Positions 18,004 to 26,813 of a stretch of DNA of 64,000 nt are shown here, one piece after another. Source of the stretch: CAMDPA01 sp965223035 (GTDB lineage: Bacteria > Pseudomonadota > Alphaproteobacteria > Rhizobiales > Hyphomicrobiaceae). Every line of letters begins with the position of its first letter. Position 1 is the stretch's first letter. Under the pieces are notes generated by a model. The model did no database searches, was not told the origin of the DNA, and saw nothing but the letters and a program-made list of their open reading frames with translations. The position numbers and the translations under genes are program-made. The stretch is from assembly GCA_965223035.1 (NCBI GenBank), contig OZ244980.1, positions 5,518,001 to 5,582,000 on the forward strand, read 5' to 3'.

Positions 18004-18924
18004 CTAGCTTGTTGTGAAGAATGTTTGCCCGAGATTTGCCGGGGCGTTGAGTCTGGCTCTGGTTTTGTCGTAGGAAATGATGATCAGCACCAGAATCGTC
18101 GCCAGGTAAGGCAGCATCGAGAGAATTTGCGGCTCGATGTCGAGACCCAAGCCCTGGCTATGCAGCTGAACGATGGTGATGCCGCCGAATAGGTAGGCCC
18201 CGATCAAGGCGCGCCACGGACGCCAAGCGGCGAACACAACGAGCGCAAGCGCAATCCAACCGCGGCCGGCGGTCATGTTTTCCACCCAAAGCGGCGCCTG
18301 CACAAGCGACAGGTAGGCGCCCCCTAAACCGGCACAGGCGCCGCCGAACAAGATCGCCGCGTAACGGTAGACGACGACGGGGTAGCCGATCGCATGCGCC
18401 GCATCATGGTTCTCGCCGATGGCGCGGACAATGAGGCCGCCGCGTGTGCGAGACATAAACCAAGCGACCGCCGCAACCAAAGCTATCGACAGATAGACCA
18501 AGAAATCTTGGCCAAATATCAAAGGGCCGAGCATTGGAATGTCGCTGACAACCGGAAGCTGGAGCTTGGGAAAATTCGGCGTCGACGCTCCGGAGTATTG
18601 CTGACCGAGCAGAGCGGCAAGGCCAAGACCGAACAGCGTGAGAGCGAGACCGGTGGCGACTTGATTGGCGAGCAAAGTTTGTGTGAGCAGGGCGAACAGC
18701 AGAGCCATGGCGGCGCCGGCAACGATGGCGGCGCCAATGCCAACGACGAAGCTGCCGGTCTCGACGGTCGCGGAAAAAGCCGCCAGCGCACCGACGATCA
18801 TCATGCCCTCGACACCCAAATTGAGCACGCCGGACTTTTCGACGACAAGCTCTCCAATCGCAGCAAACACCAACGGCGTCGCCGCAACCATGATGCCGAT
18901 CGCAATGTTGGTCAACAACTCCAT
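18004..18924 (-). CDS. ABC transporter permease 2 (nucleoside/purine type)
   Basis: Inner-membrane permease of 306 residues with eight or more hydrophobic segments, matching the YufQ/NupQ-type BMP-associated permeases. Conserved stretch GVLNLGVEGMMIVGALAAF near residue 35 and TAGRGWIALALVVFAAWRP near 235. The start at 18924 (MELLTNIAIG) has AGAGGAC upstream; the longer frame overlaps permease 1. It pairs with permease 1 to form the channel. The gap to the binding-protein gene would be about 50 bases, so co-transcribed. Confidence 0.95.
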   Translation of the reverse strand: MELLTNIAIGIMVAATPLVFAAIGELVVEKSGVLNLGVEGMMIVGALAAFSATVETGSFVVGIGAAIVAGAAMALLFALLTQTLLANQVATGLALTLFGLGLAALLGQQYSGASTPNFPKLQLPVVSDIPMLGPLIFGQDFLVYLSIALVAAVAWFMSRTRGGLIVRAIGENHDAAHAIGYPVVVYRYAAILFGGACAGLGGAYLSLVQAPLWVENMTAGRGWIALALVVFAAWRPWRALIGAYLFGGITIVQLHSQGLGLDIEPQILSMLPYLATILVLIIISYDKTRARLNAPANLGQTFFTTS

Positions 18925-18934
18925 GGCTGTCCTC

Positions 18935-20038
18935 TCACTCGGCCGGCTGGCGGGTGTTCGCGGTACTTGCGAGCGGCTGCCGGGACCAAGTCCAACGCAG
19001 GCGATAATTGACGAAGATGTCGGTCGCCAGCAAGAAGAACAGCAACATTCCCTGAAACACTTGGGTGGTCGCACTGGGAAGGCTCATGGCGATCTGCGCA
19101 CCTTCAGCGCCAATGTAGGTGAGGGCCAGCAGCAGCCCGGCCAACAGTACGCCCAAAGGATGCAGTCGACCCAGAAACGCCACGATGATCGCGGTAAATC
19201 CGTAACCAACGGGAAGCGCCGGCACCAATTGGCCAACCGGGCCCGTCGCCTCAAATACGCCGGCAAGGCCGGCCAATCCACCCGACAAAATCAGCGTGAA
19301 CCAGACGATCTTGGCGTCCGAAAAGCCGGCAAAGCGGGCCGCGCGCGGGGCTTGGCCGACAACCTTGACCTGGAAACCGATCAGATGGGTCTCGAGCAGA
19401 ACCCAAACCGCGATGACCGCCAGCACGGCGATGACAAATCCAATATGAGCGCGTGTGTCAGCGATCAGTAACGGCAGGAGAGCGGAATCATGAAACAATC
19501 GGCTCTCGGGGAAGTTGTGACCGTCGGGGTCCCGCAGCGGCCCGTGCACCAGCAGGCTGAGCAACAAAGTGGCGACGTAAACCAACATCAGGCTGACGAG
19601 AATCTCGTTGGCATTGAACCGCGTGCGTAGAAGCGCGGGGATCGCCGCCCACGCCATTCCGCCGAGCAAGCCGGCCAGACAGATGAGGGGCAGCACCCAC
19701 AATCCCTCGACGTCGTACAGCGCCAAGGCAGTCGCGCCGCCCGCCAAGGCACCGAGGGTGAACTGGCCTTCAGCTCCGATGTTCCAGACGCCGGCACGGA
19801 ATCCCAAGGCCAGTCCGACCCCGATGAGGATCAGTGGAGTGGCCTTCACCAGCAGTTCCGAAATGGAGTAAAGCGACGTGAGCGGCGTAAAAAAAATCAG
19901 CGTGATCGCCCTCACGGGGTCCTTGCCGAGCAATCCGAACAGTAAAAAGCCTGACAGAATCGATAATCCCACCGCAATCAGCGGCGTCGCGTAGGCCATC
20001 GCCGGCGAAGGATCCTTTCTGGGCTCAATTCTAAGCAT
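18935..20038 (-). CDS. ABC transporter permease 1 (nucleoside/purine type)
   Basis: Inner-membrane permease of 367 residues, larger partner of the BMP-type importer. Conserved regions include AGVWNIGAEGQFTLGALAGG and RTRFNANEILVSLMLVYVA, typical of NupP/YufP-like permeases. The ATG at 20038 overlaps the end of the ATPase gene by eight bases, supporting this start over the longer frame. It is followed 10 bases later by permease 2. Confidence 0.95.
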   Translation of the reverse strand: MLRIEPRKDPSPAMAYATPLIAVGLSILSGFLLFGLLGKDPVRAITLIFFTPLTSLYSISELLVKATPLILIGVGLALGFRAGVWNIGAEGQFTLGALAGGATALALYDVEGLWVLPLICLAGLLGGMAWAAIPALLRTRFNANEILVSLMLVYVATLLLSLLVHGPLRDPDGHNFPESRLFHDSALLPLLIADTRAHIGFVIAVLAVIAVWVLLETHLIGFQVKVVGQAPRAARFAGFSDAKIVWFTLILSGGLAGLAGVFEATGPVGQLVPALPVGYGFTAIIVAFLGRLHPLGVLLAGLLLALTYIGAEGAQIAMSLPSATTQVFQGMLLFFLLATDIFVNYRLRWTWSRQPLASTANTRQPAE

Positions 20039-21602
20039 TGGGGGCCTGCCCGATCTGACCACCCATATTGATGCCAATGGACTCAACGGTCAGGGATTCG
20101 ACTGCTTGTGGCGCTGACAGCTGGCCGTCAGCGATGACGGATATGCAGTCGGAGATCGCCAACAGCTCATCGAGATCTTGCGATATGACGAGGATCGCAG
20201 CGCCTTCCTTGGCCAACTGCAGCAGCGCACCGTGGATTGCCGCTGCCGCGCCAGCATCGACGCCCCAGGTTGGCTGGGACGCAATCAAGACCATGGGCGC
20301 CTGCTCGATTTCCCGTCCGACGATGAACTTTTGCAGGTTGCCGCCCGATAGGCTGCGGGCGACATGATCGACGCCGGCCGTCTTTACGTTGAAGCGATCG
20401 ACAACGCGCTCAGCGAACGACTGCGCTCGCCGGGCATCGATAAATCCCGACCGGACCAGTCCTGCACGCGATCGCGCCGAAAGCACCGTGTTCTCAGTCA
20501 AAGTCATGCCGGGCACCGCCGCGTGGCCGAGCCGCTCTTCGGGAATAAAACACATGCCCAACGCCCGACGCTGGCTGGGCGCCTTGCGGCCGATGGCCCG
20601 CCCGTCGAGCTGAATGGCATCGGCACGATCCACGGCGTGCTCGCCGATCAGCGCCGCCATCAGCTGCTCCTGACCGTTTCCCGCAACGCCGGCGATCCCG
20701 AAAATCTCACCGCCGCGCACCTCAAGCGAAATATCCTTGAGATCCACACTGAATTGTTGCTCACCGTGCAGATTGAGCCGATCAAGCCGCAATCGGAGAT
20801 CGCCGAACGTGACGGCGTGTCGTTTGGCGGGCATGGCGATCGCGCCAATCATCATCTCCGCGAGACTCTTGGTCGATTGCTGTGCGGGGCTGCAGGTCGC
20901 GACCACGCGGCCGCCGCGCAAGATCGTCGCCCGTTGACACAACGTTCTGATTTCTTCCAGTTTGTGGGAAATATAAAGGATCGAGCGACCCTCGTCGGCC
21001 AACCGCCGTAGGGTTATAAACAGGACGTCGACCTCCTGTGGCGTCAACACCGATGTGGGCTCGTCCATGATGATGAGGCGCGGGTCCTGCAGCAGGCAGC
21101 GTACAATCTCGATGCGCTGGCGTTGCCCAACCGACAGCTCACCGACGATCCGCTCCGGATCAAGCCGCAGACCATAGTTCTCCGACACATCGATAATCCG
21201 CCGCCGCAAGTCTCCCTTCGCCAAGTGAGGGCTGATCCCTAACGCAATGTTCTCCGCAACGGTCATCGCTTCAAATAGGGAGAAATGCTGAAACACCATG
21301 CCGATGCCGCGGGCGCGCGCGTCAGAGGGCCGCGACGGCCGGTACGCCTCGCCCCGAATGCGCATGGTCCCGGCGTCGGGCTGCAGAACGCCGTAGATGA
21401 TCTTAACGAGGGTCGATTTACCGGCCCCATTCTCCCCCAACAGCGCATGAATCTCGCCGTGGCCGACCGAGAAGGTCACATCTTGATTGGCAACGACGCC
21501 GGGAAACGACTTGGTCAGCGCATCGAGTTCAAGCAGGTGGCCGTCGGGGTCCTGTTTTTGACCCTCGCCGTGTCCGCTCGGCAGCCTGGTGTTCTCGCTC
21601 AT
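20031..21602 (-). CDS. ABC transporter ATP-binding protein, tandem ATPase (nucleoside/purine type)
   Basis: Double-domain ATPase of 523 residues, as in RbsA/NupO proteins. Domain 1 has Walker A GENGAGKST, signature LSVGQRQR (slightly divergent from LSGGQ, as is common here) and Walker B LIIMDEPTS. Domain 2 has a degenerate Walker A (GVAGNGQEQ), signature LSGGNLQK and ASQPTWGVD in place of Walker B. That pattern, one active and one degenerate site, is usual for the family. The start at 21602 (MSENTRL) is preferred to the longer frame. It heads the nine-gene purine importer and degradation operon. Confidence 0.96.
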   Translation of the reverse strand: MSENTRLPSGHGEGQKQDPDGHLLELDALTKSFPGVVANQDVTFSVGHGEIHALLGENGAGKSTLVKIIYGVLQPDAGTMRIRGEAYRPSRPSDARARGIGMVFQHFSLFEAMTVAENIALGISPHLAKGDLRRRIIDVSENYGLRLDPERIVGELSVGQRQRIEIVRCLLQDPRLIIMDEPTSVLTPQEVDVLFITLRRLADEGRSILYISHKLEEIRTLCQRATILRGGRVVATCSPAQQSTKSLAEMMIGAIAMPAKRHAVTFGDLRLRLDRLNLHGEQQFSVDLKDISLEVRGGEIFGIAGVAGNGQEQLMAALIGEHAVDRADAIQLDGRAIGRKAPSQRRALGMCFIPEERLGHAAVPGMTLTENTVLSARSRAGLVRSGFIDARRAQSFAERVVDRFNVKTAGVDHVARSLSGGNLQKFIVGREIEQAPMVLIASQPTWGVDAGAAAAIHGALLQLAKEGAAILVISQDLDELLAISDCISVIADGQLSAPQAVESLTVESIGINMGGQIGQAPNA

Positions 21603-22105
21603 CCGGCGCGCTCTTCCACAATACCTCAGCCGCGACCGCAGGCACGGCGCGCGGCGATATCGCCCGTCACGACGCCACGCCGGAAGCCGGTACCACCCAG
21701 CCATCGATCGTGGGCCGGTTGGGTGAGGCTGATAGGGTCGCCCCCGATGTTGGCGGCGCGCGCCAGCAACCTAGCGCCTGCCTGGTCACAACGAGCTGTT
21801 GCTGCCCGCATCAGATCGATGGCCATCCGAACATCCGCCTCCACAACAATTCTGCCGCCTTCCGCTGCGCGTGTGGGTGGCCTGGCATGCGGGCAGCCCG
21901 ACCATCGCCTGCAGCACGCCAATTCCGTTGATGGCCGCCGCTCCGCGACCGGCGGGAAAGCGGGCGGCCGCGATCGGTCGACGGCGATCGGTCGACGGCG
22001 ATCGTCCGCCACTCTCCTTATCTTGACAAGCCCCGAAGCGCCGATTCGATGACAATTGCCGTCAAGCTGTGCTACCGCCCGCCTGGTTGCCTTGGAAGCG
22101 GGCAC
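21603..22105. other. Intergenic region upstream of the purine operon, no recognised gene
   Basis: About 500 bases. Minus-strand frames show short protein-like patches (a GIGVLQAMVGLPACQAT stretch near 21880, and a different frame near 21800), which could be a decayed gene, but I cannot assign a family. It contains a 14-bp tandem repeat at 21971-22004. It should hold the promoter for the operon starting at 21602. Confidence 0.4.
21971..22004. repeat. Short tandem repeat, unit CGATCGGTCGACGG
   Basis: Two exact 14-bp copies at 21971-21984 and 21985-21998, then the first six bases of a third copy. The unit is itself partly palindromic (CGATCG, GTCGAC). No function is evident. Confidence 0.8.
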
Positions 22106-22182
22106 CAGATCACCATGCCTTAAGTGAAATGTTTCTGTGCTCAGTCGGAAGCCTCACGCTTCCGATCAAACGTCGTTTGCTC
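22106..22182 (+). repeat. Family B-like remnant, copy B17
   Basis: Shows AGATCACCATGCCTTAAGTG, then a short stem CGGAAGC/GCTTCCG and a final GTTTGCTCTGG resembling the TTGCTCTAG end. It is highly degenerate and lies directly downstream of the 8-oxoguanine deaminase pseudogene. Confidence 0.45.
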
Positions 22183-22960
22183 TGGTGCGGCGTCGGCCAT
22201 AGAGCGCAACGGCGCGCCGCTTGGCGCGAGTGACGATCTCGTCAGCGTTGACCGTGCTGAGCCGACCGGTGCGGACAACGGGTTGACCGTCGACCCGGAC
22301 AGCGCAGGCCCGATGCGGACCACTCGGCTCCAGGGCCGCCACCGGATCCCATGTGCCGGCGGCTTCGGGCCCGGCAACGCCCCAACTGGCGAGATCGGTG
22401 CGCTTGCCGGGTGCCATGGCGTTTCAGTGTGAGCTGGAACCCTCCCGCTCCCCCACCCGTCCTCCACTCGCCACCCGATGGCTCGCTTGTGGGGCGGCCC
22501 ACCTCGTCAGCCGCGGCGGGGGAGCGGGCGGCAGCCCTCCGGCACGTTCACCGATGCTCATGGAGCCGCGTGGGGCGTGAAAACGAAGTCCGATGGTCAG
22601 GGCGGCAGCGATCGTATCATCGAACCGGACGCCATTTGGATAAAGATCAAGGTGATCCGAACTCATCGTGCAGCCGGAAAGCGCGAGCGCCGCCAAACCC
22701 ATTTGCGGGGCAGCGAACATATTTTCCGGGCTTAAGCGCGGCCAGGTCGGACAAAGCGCCTTCAGCCAGTCAAACAGCATGGCGCTCTAGCCACCCGGCA
22801 CCGCCTTTGTGAGCGATCGAAATAGATGATGATGGGTGTTGATGAGGTCGGGCGTGACCCCGCAGCCTCGTTCGGCGGAGCCGCGGTACAAAGCGGCCGT
22901 CCTGAGCGGGTACAGCCTACGTCGAGGGACCGAGCGCGCCTTGGTGAAGCAACGCGGGTC
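22166..22960 (-). pseudogene. 8-oxoguanine deaminase pseudogene, broken by a stop and a family A element
   Basis: Amidohydrolase fragments in the right order on the minus strand. Around 22790-22850 is the zinc-site region TPDLINTHHHLFRSLTKA, followed by an in-frame TAG (about 22785). From 22780 down to about 22542 comes LFDWLKALCPTW, LSGCTMSSDHLDLYPNG and GLRFHAPRGSMSIG, ending GGLPP. Then repeat A3 interrupts. At 22417-22166 is the C-terminal region MAPGKRTDLASWGVAG and VDGQPVVRTGRLSTVNADE. Roughly 200 residues between the two parts are missing. The motifs match 8-oxoguanine deaminases, which convert 8-oxoguanine to urate and so fit the neighbouring pathway. The N-terminal end near 22960 is degraded and its limit is approximate. 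Confidence 0.8.
22418..22541 (+). repeat. Hairpin element family A, copy A3 (inside pseudogene)
   Basis: GGCGTTTCAGTGTGAGCTGG, AACC, then arm CCCGCTCCCCC with return arm GGGGGAGCGGG; an inner stem uses CCACTCGCCACC-like sequence. It lies exactly between the N- and C-terminal parts of the 8-oxoguanine deaminase remnant. Confidence 0.88.
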
Positions 22961-23003
22961 AGCAGGCTCGTGCGCGGTAGGTGAGATCAGCGGCGATAGC
23001 CGA

Positions 23004-24248
23004 TCAACCGGGAGGTGAACCGAACACCATCACGGCATTGAGCCCGCCCAGCGCAAAGGCGTTCGACATGACATAGGTGAGCTCTCGCTCCCGGGCGACA
23101 TTCGCAACGTAATCGAGGTCGCAATCGGGGTCTGCCGCATCGAGCCCGATGGTCGGCGGCATACGGCCTTCGCCCATCGCTTTGATGCATGCCGCGGCTT
23201 CCAGCGCGGCCGAGGCGCCCATGGCATGACCATGCATCGACTTGGTTGAGGAAATACCCATCTTGCGCGCATGATCGCCAAACAGCTGTTTGATGGCAAT
23301 GGTCTCCGCACGATCATTCAGCACGGTGGCGGTGCCATGCGCATTGACATAGTCGATATCCGTCGGTGCCAATCCTGCATCTTTCAGCGCCAACCCCATC
23401 GCATCGCGCATCGCCGTTGGCAGCGGTGTGATCATATCGCAGCCGTTGGAGGACATGCCAATGCCGCAGATCTCGGCAAGACTGTTCACGCCGCGGGCGT
23501 TGGCGTGGGCTTCAGACTCCAAGATCAGCACCCCGGCGCTTTCCGCCAACACGGTGCCATTGCGGTGCGCGCAGAAAGGAAAGCAGCCGTCAGGGGACAG
23601 CAGGTTCAGGGCCCGGCCCGCGAGTAACGCACCGTAGGTGATCGGACTATCCGTTCCACCGACGATGGCGAGATCGACGAGGCCGCGACGAATGTAATCA
23701 CACCCGACGCCGATCGAATGGGACGCGCTGGCGTCGGCACTGCAGATCGCGAAAGTCGGACCCTTCACGCCGAACTCGATTCCAATATGCGCTGCGGCCG
23801 AAGAGGCGATCATGCGGGGCAAAAACATCGGATGCACGGCGCGCTTTTGATCGATAAAGCGATCGCGACAGGCTTTCTCGCCGGCAATCTGGCCGCCGGC
23901 TGCGGACCCGATTATGCAGGCGGCTCGATAGGGATCGGCGAATGGCATATTTAGTTTCGCATGCGCAACGGCTTGCGAGGCGGCTGCAGCTGCGAGCCAG
24001 GAATAGCGATCGGAATGGAGGATTGTCTTGTCCCGCGCCCAATGCCTCAAATGCTGCTTTGGGTCGAAATCTTTCACCTGCGCGGCGATCTTGATGTGCC
24101 GATGATCGCCCGGGACACCCTCAATCGGGCCAATTCCGCATTTTCCGCCGAGCAAGTTGGACCAAAACTCCTCCAGCGTGCTGCCGATCGGCGTGATCAC
24201 GCCCAATCCCGTAACGACAACCCGTCGGCCAGCGCCCGCATTCGCCAT
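23004..24248 (-). CDS. Beta-ketoacyl-ACP synthase-like protein lacking the active-site cysteine
   Basis: KAS II/NodE-type thiolase-fold protein, 414 residues. N-terminus VVVTGLGVITPIGST. Both active-site histidine motifs are intact: VNAHGTAT, and STKSMHGHAMGAS with the conserved Lys. At the nucleophile elbow, however, where relatives read SACSSG or SACATS, this protein reads SADASAS, placing Asp172 where the catalytic Cys belongs; Cys169 is three residues early. It is thus unlikely to condense acyl chains in the ordinary way. It may be a decarboxylating or chain-length-factor-like partner, or inactive. No acyl carrier protein gene adjoins it. No ribosome site is obvious before the ATG at 24248. 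Confidence 0.88.
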   Translation of the reverse strand: MANAGAGRRVVVTGLGVITPIGSTLEEFWSNLLGGKCGIGPIEGVPGDHRHIKIAAQVKDFDPKQHLRHWARDKTILHSDRYSWLAAAAASQAVAHAKLNMPFADPYRAACIIGSAAGGQIAGEKACRDRFIDQKRAVHPMFLPRMIASSAAAHIGIEFGVKGPTFAICSADASASHSIGVGCDYIRRGLVDLAIVGGTDSPITYGALLAGRALNLLSPDGCFPFCAHRNGTVLAESAGVLILESEAHANARGVNSLAEICGIGMSSNGCDMITPLPTAMRDAMGLALKDAGLAPTDIDYVNAHGTATVLNDRAETIAIKQLFGDHARKMGISSTKSMHGHAMGASAALEAAACIKAMGEGRMPPTIGLDAADPDCDLDYVANVARERELTYVMSNAFALGGLNAVMVFGSPPG

Positions 24249-24831
24249 TTGGTGTAAATCCGTCGACTAATTCCATGCTATGGATTAAATATAGCTCGGA
24301 AGTAAAGTGACATGAAATCCTGAGCAACCGGTCAATGCGCTCATGGATAATGGCTGTCGGCGCCGACGGGCGTGGCCCGATGTCTCAATCGCTGACGGCT
24401 TAAGCGGCATTAAATATTTGTAACTCTGTATCTTTTAATGTGTCCGACGGCACTAGCAATCCTTGCCAGCTGCGGCTACGCCCATGACGACGCAAAGGCT
24501 CCAAGTCGCGCTTGCGTTGCAGCAACCCGCAGGCATTTCGATAGCGGCACCGGCTTTGACAACTCGATCGGACATGGCCCGAGCTACGGCCTCCCGATGT
24601 GAGCCGGCGGTTTTTTTCGATTGGCATCACCACAGCCGGTGCTGTTTCGGACCAACCTGAATTCATACCGCCATCAGTCTGAGGCAACTCGATCTGTGAC
24701 ATTTCGTCTTGACGTGATTGGCGATTGATCGTCGATGTTGCCCTTGTCCGAGTCAATTGCTTGCGCGGCCCGTCCGGTAATGCTGAACGGGTCGGGCAGC
24801 AGTCGCGGCCTCGGCGTTGAGTTTCAGAAGT
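24249..24831. other. Intergenic region without recognised gene
   Basis: About 580 bases. Short frames on both strands have skewed, arginine-rich composition and no family resemblance. The base composition is slightly more AT-rich near 24280-24440, which may include the promoter of the ketosynthase-like gene. Confidence 0.4.
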
Positions 24832-24982
24832 CTAGATCATCGCGCCTTAAATCGGAACCGCAAAGCCGGTTCCAATTGCGCCGGTTCCGATTGAAGGCGC
24901 AAAGATGATCGCTGTTAAAGTGGTGAGCAACCTGCCTTTAATCGGGATCGTTTCGATTCCGATTAACGGCAGGTTGCTCTAG
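24832..24982 (+). repeat. Hairpin element family B, copy B3 (full, extended loop)
   Basis: CTAGATCATCGCGCC at the left, then TTAAATCGGAACC; hairpin 1 has an enlarged loop containing CCAATTGCGCC, shared only with B5. Linker TGTTAAAGTGGTGAGCAAC. Hairpin 2 pairs CCTTTAATCGG with CCGATTAACGG. It ends GTTGCTCTAG, 19 bases before the bdhA start, so it probably lies in the bdhA leader or just outside its promoter. Confidence 0.92.
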
Positions 24983-25001
24983 AGCTGAAGGTGATTGGGA
25001 T

Positions 25002-25781
25002 ATGTTGACGGGCAAGACAGCGATTGTAACGGGTTCAACCAGTGGCATCGGCTTAGGGATCGCCGAGGCCTTCGTCACGGCAGGAGCCAACGTTGTACTC
25101 AACGGTTTCGGCGACGCCGACGAGATCGAGGCTACGCGAACAAGGCTTCAGCAGCTTGGCCCGACGGTCGTCTACGATAACGCCGACATGTCGAAGCCCG
25201 ACGACATTGTGCGAATGGTCCGAAGCGCGGATGATCGGTTCGGCGGTGTCGACATTGTCGTGAACAATGCCGGCATTCAAACCGTAGAGCCGGTTGAAAG
25301 CTTTCCGCCGGAACGGTGGGATCTCATCATTGCGATCAATATGTCATCGGCCTTTCACACGGTTCGGACCGTGTTGCCCGGTATGAAATCACGGGGTTGG
25401 GGCCGAATCATCAATATCGCATCGGCCCATGGGCTCGTTGCCTCCCCATTCAAATCGGCGTACGTCACGGCCAAGCACGGCATGATCGGATTCACCAAAA
25501 CTGTTGCGCTTGAGGCGGCCGAGCACGGCGTCACCTGTAACGCGATCTGTCCGGGCTACGTCCTTACCCCTTTGGTCGAGAAGCAGATTCCGGAAACGGC
25601 GCAGGCGCGGGGCCTGACCGAAGAGCAGGTCAAACGCGACGTTTTGCTGGCGGCGCAGTGGACGAAAAAGTTCGTCACGGTGGAACAACTGGGCGGGACG
25701 GCTGTGTTCCTATGCTCGGATGCCGCGGAGAACATTACCGGGATTGCCCTTCCCGTGGACGGTGGCTGGACCGCCGCGTGA
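25002..25781 (+). CDS. bdhA: D-3-hydroxybutyrate dehydrogenase
   Basis: Short-chain dehydrogenase of 259 residues, the normal length, oxidising D-3-hydroxybutyrate to acetoacetate with NAD+ in polyhydroxybutyrate and ketone-body use. Nucleotide motif TGSTSGIG lies at residues 10-17, NNAG near 88, and the catalytic Ser-Tyr-Lys in IASAHG and SAYVTAKHG. The family signatures FPPERWDLIIAINMSSAFHT, TPLVEKQI and FLCSDAAENITGIALPVDGG distinguish it from generic reductases. GAAGGTG lies before the ATG. Element B3 is immediately upstream. Confidence 0.96.
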   Translation: MLTGKTAIVTGSTSGIGLGIAEAFVTAGANVVLNGFGDADEIEATRTRLQQLGPTVVYDNADMSKPDDIVRMVRSADDRFGGVDIVVNNAGIQTVEPVESFPPERWDLIIAINMSSAFHTVRTVLPGMKSRGWGRIINIASAHGLVASPFKSAYVTAKHGMIGFTKTVALEAAEHGVTCNAICPGYVLTPLVEKQIPETAQARGLTEEQVKRDVLLAAQWTKKFVTVEQLGGTAVFLCSDAAENITGIALPVDGGWTAA

Positions 25782-25858
25782 AGTCGCGCACGAAAGCCAC
25801 GGTTGGGTCGCAGGGTGAACGCTTCAGATAATGCGTGCGGGCTCACCTCGAAAAACGC

Positions 25859-26385
25859 ATGAATTTGGCCTTTCAAGGTGGTGGCGCGGACGGCGCCTCC
25901 ACCGGGGCCGTGCTCGACCGACTATTCGAAGATGATTGGATTTGGATCGAGGGCATCAGCGGGACCAGTACCGGGGCCATGAATGCCGTCGTTGCCGCGC
26001 AGGGGATGTGCGACGGGTAAGCCGAAGGCACCAGGCTGGCCTTGCACCAGTTCTGGCAGGCGATCCATGAGGCCGGCCAAACGAGCCCGTGGTGCGGCCG
26101 AGCGTCCCTCGCCAGGCCCGCGATATCCTCAATCGGATCAACGAGATCACATCCAATAGCGCGCTGATGCCCGAGTTGCGCGCGATCGATCACATCGCCC
26201 GCCTGGCGGGGGCAGGAAAACTGAAAGCGTCCGACGATCGCGAGGTCCGCCTGCACATGATCGAGGCCCGCGACCGGATGTATCCGCTCGGCGTTTCTTC
26301 AAAGCTCAATACCGAGTGGGCGTTCCTGCGGCATTTGTTCGACATCGGCCGGGAACCCGCCACCGCATGGCTCAGCAAGCCCTAG
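25859..26385 (+). pseudogene. Patatin-like phospholipase pseudogene
   Basis: The start MNLAFQGGGADGAS, then WIEGISGTSTGAMNAVV, carries the oxyanion loop and GxSxG nucleophile of patatin-like lipases. A TAA at about 26018 interrupts it, and the same frame continues AEGTRLALHQFWQAI before coherence is lost. From about 26100 another frame holds the family C-terminus ARDILNRINEITSNSALM, ELRAIDHIARL and FDIGREPATAWL. Roughly 150 residues with the catalytic Asp are missing. The final TAG (26383-26385) belongs to the CTAG end of element B4. It is non-functional as a lipase. Confidence 0.82.
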
Positions 26386-26442
26386 ATCATCGCGCCTTTA
26401 ATCGGAATCGGAACGATCCCGAATAAAGGCAGGTTGCTCTAG
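26382..26442 (+). repeat. Hairpin element family B, copy B4 (single chimeric hairpin)
   Basis: Left flank CTAGATCATCGCGCC (from hairpin 1) joined to the hairpin 2 core TTTAATCGG/CCGAATAAAGG and right flank CAGGTTGCTCTAG. The outer flanks do not pair with each other, as expected for a deletion between the two hairpins. Confidence 0.9.
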
Positions 26443-26813
26443 GCTTCACAGGGTGTACGCTCGACGCTGTAGCCGCCCCGTCGCATCCGATTCCCGGCTG
26501 CCCTCAGAGCGCTTAACCAAGTCCTCCGGGTCGCCAACGATAGGTTGGGGCACTCAAGTGAGTCCCAAAACGGCGAAATCGGGTTGGGACTTGCGATAAA
26601 CGATCGTCGCGGTCGGTCAACCGTGGCGGGGGCCCAGCCGGTTGGCGTGGTCGGTTGGCGTGGTCGGTGCGCCAAAATCGCACGATCCATCGGGCCACGT
26701 CATGCGATATACCGGTTGCAGGCTTGCTATCTTGACTATTTGACTTTGACAAAACGACAAAATGTGCTGGCGGCTTGTTCGACGCGTTAAAGTGACAGTT
26801 TGGAGCGAATCTC
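26443..26813. other. Intergenic region upstream of bfr
   Basis: About 370 bases without a gene I can support. It contains a 13-bp tandem duplication at 26640-26665. Its AT-richer end (around 26730-26770, with TTGACTATTTGACTTTGAC) may hold the bfr promoter; I cannot identify a defined iron-box operator. Confidence 0.4.
26640..26665. repeat. Tandem duplication, unit GGTTGGCGTGGTC
   Basis: Two exact 13-bp copies, 26640-26652 and 26653-26665, followed by GGT. Function unknown. Confidence 0.8.

Noticed and set aside
22836..23018. Plus-strand small ORF upstream of the ketosynthase-like end
   Set aside because: It lies opposite the decayed N-terminus of the 8-oxoguanine deaminase pseudogene and has no support.
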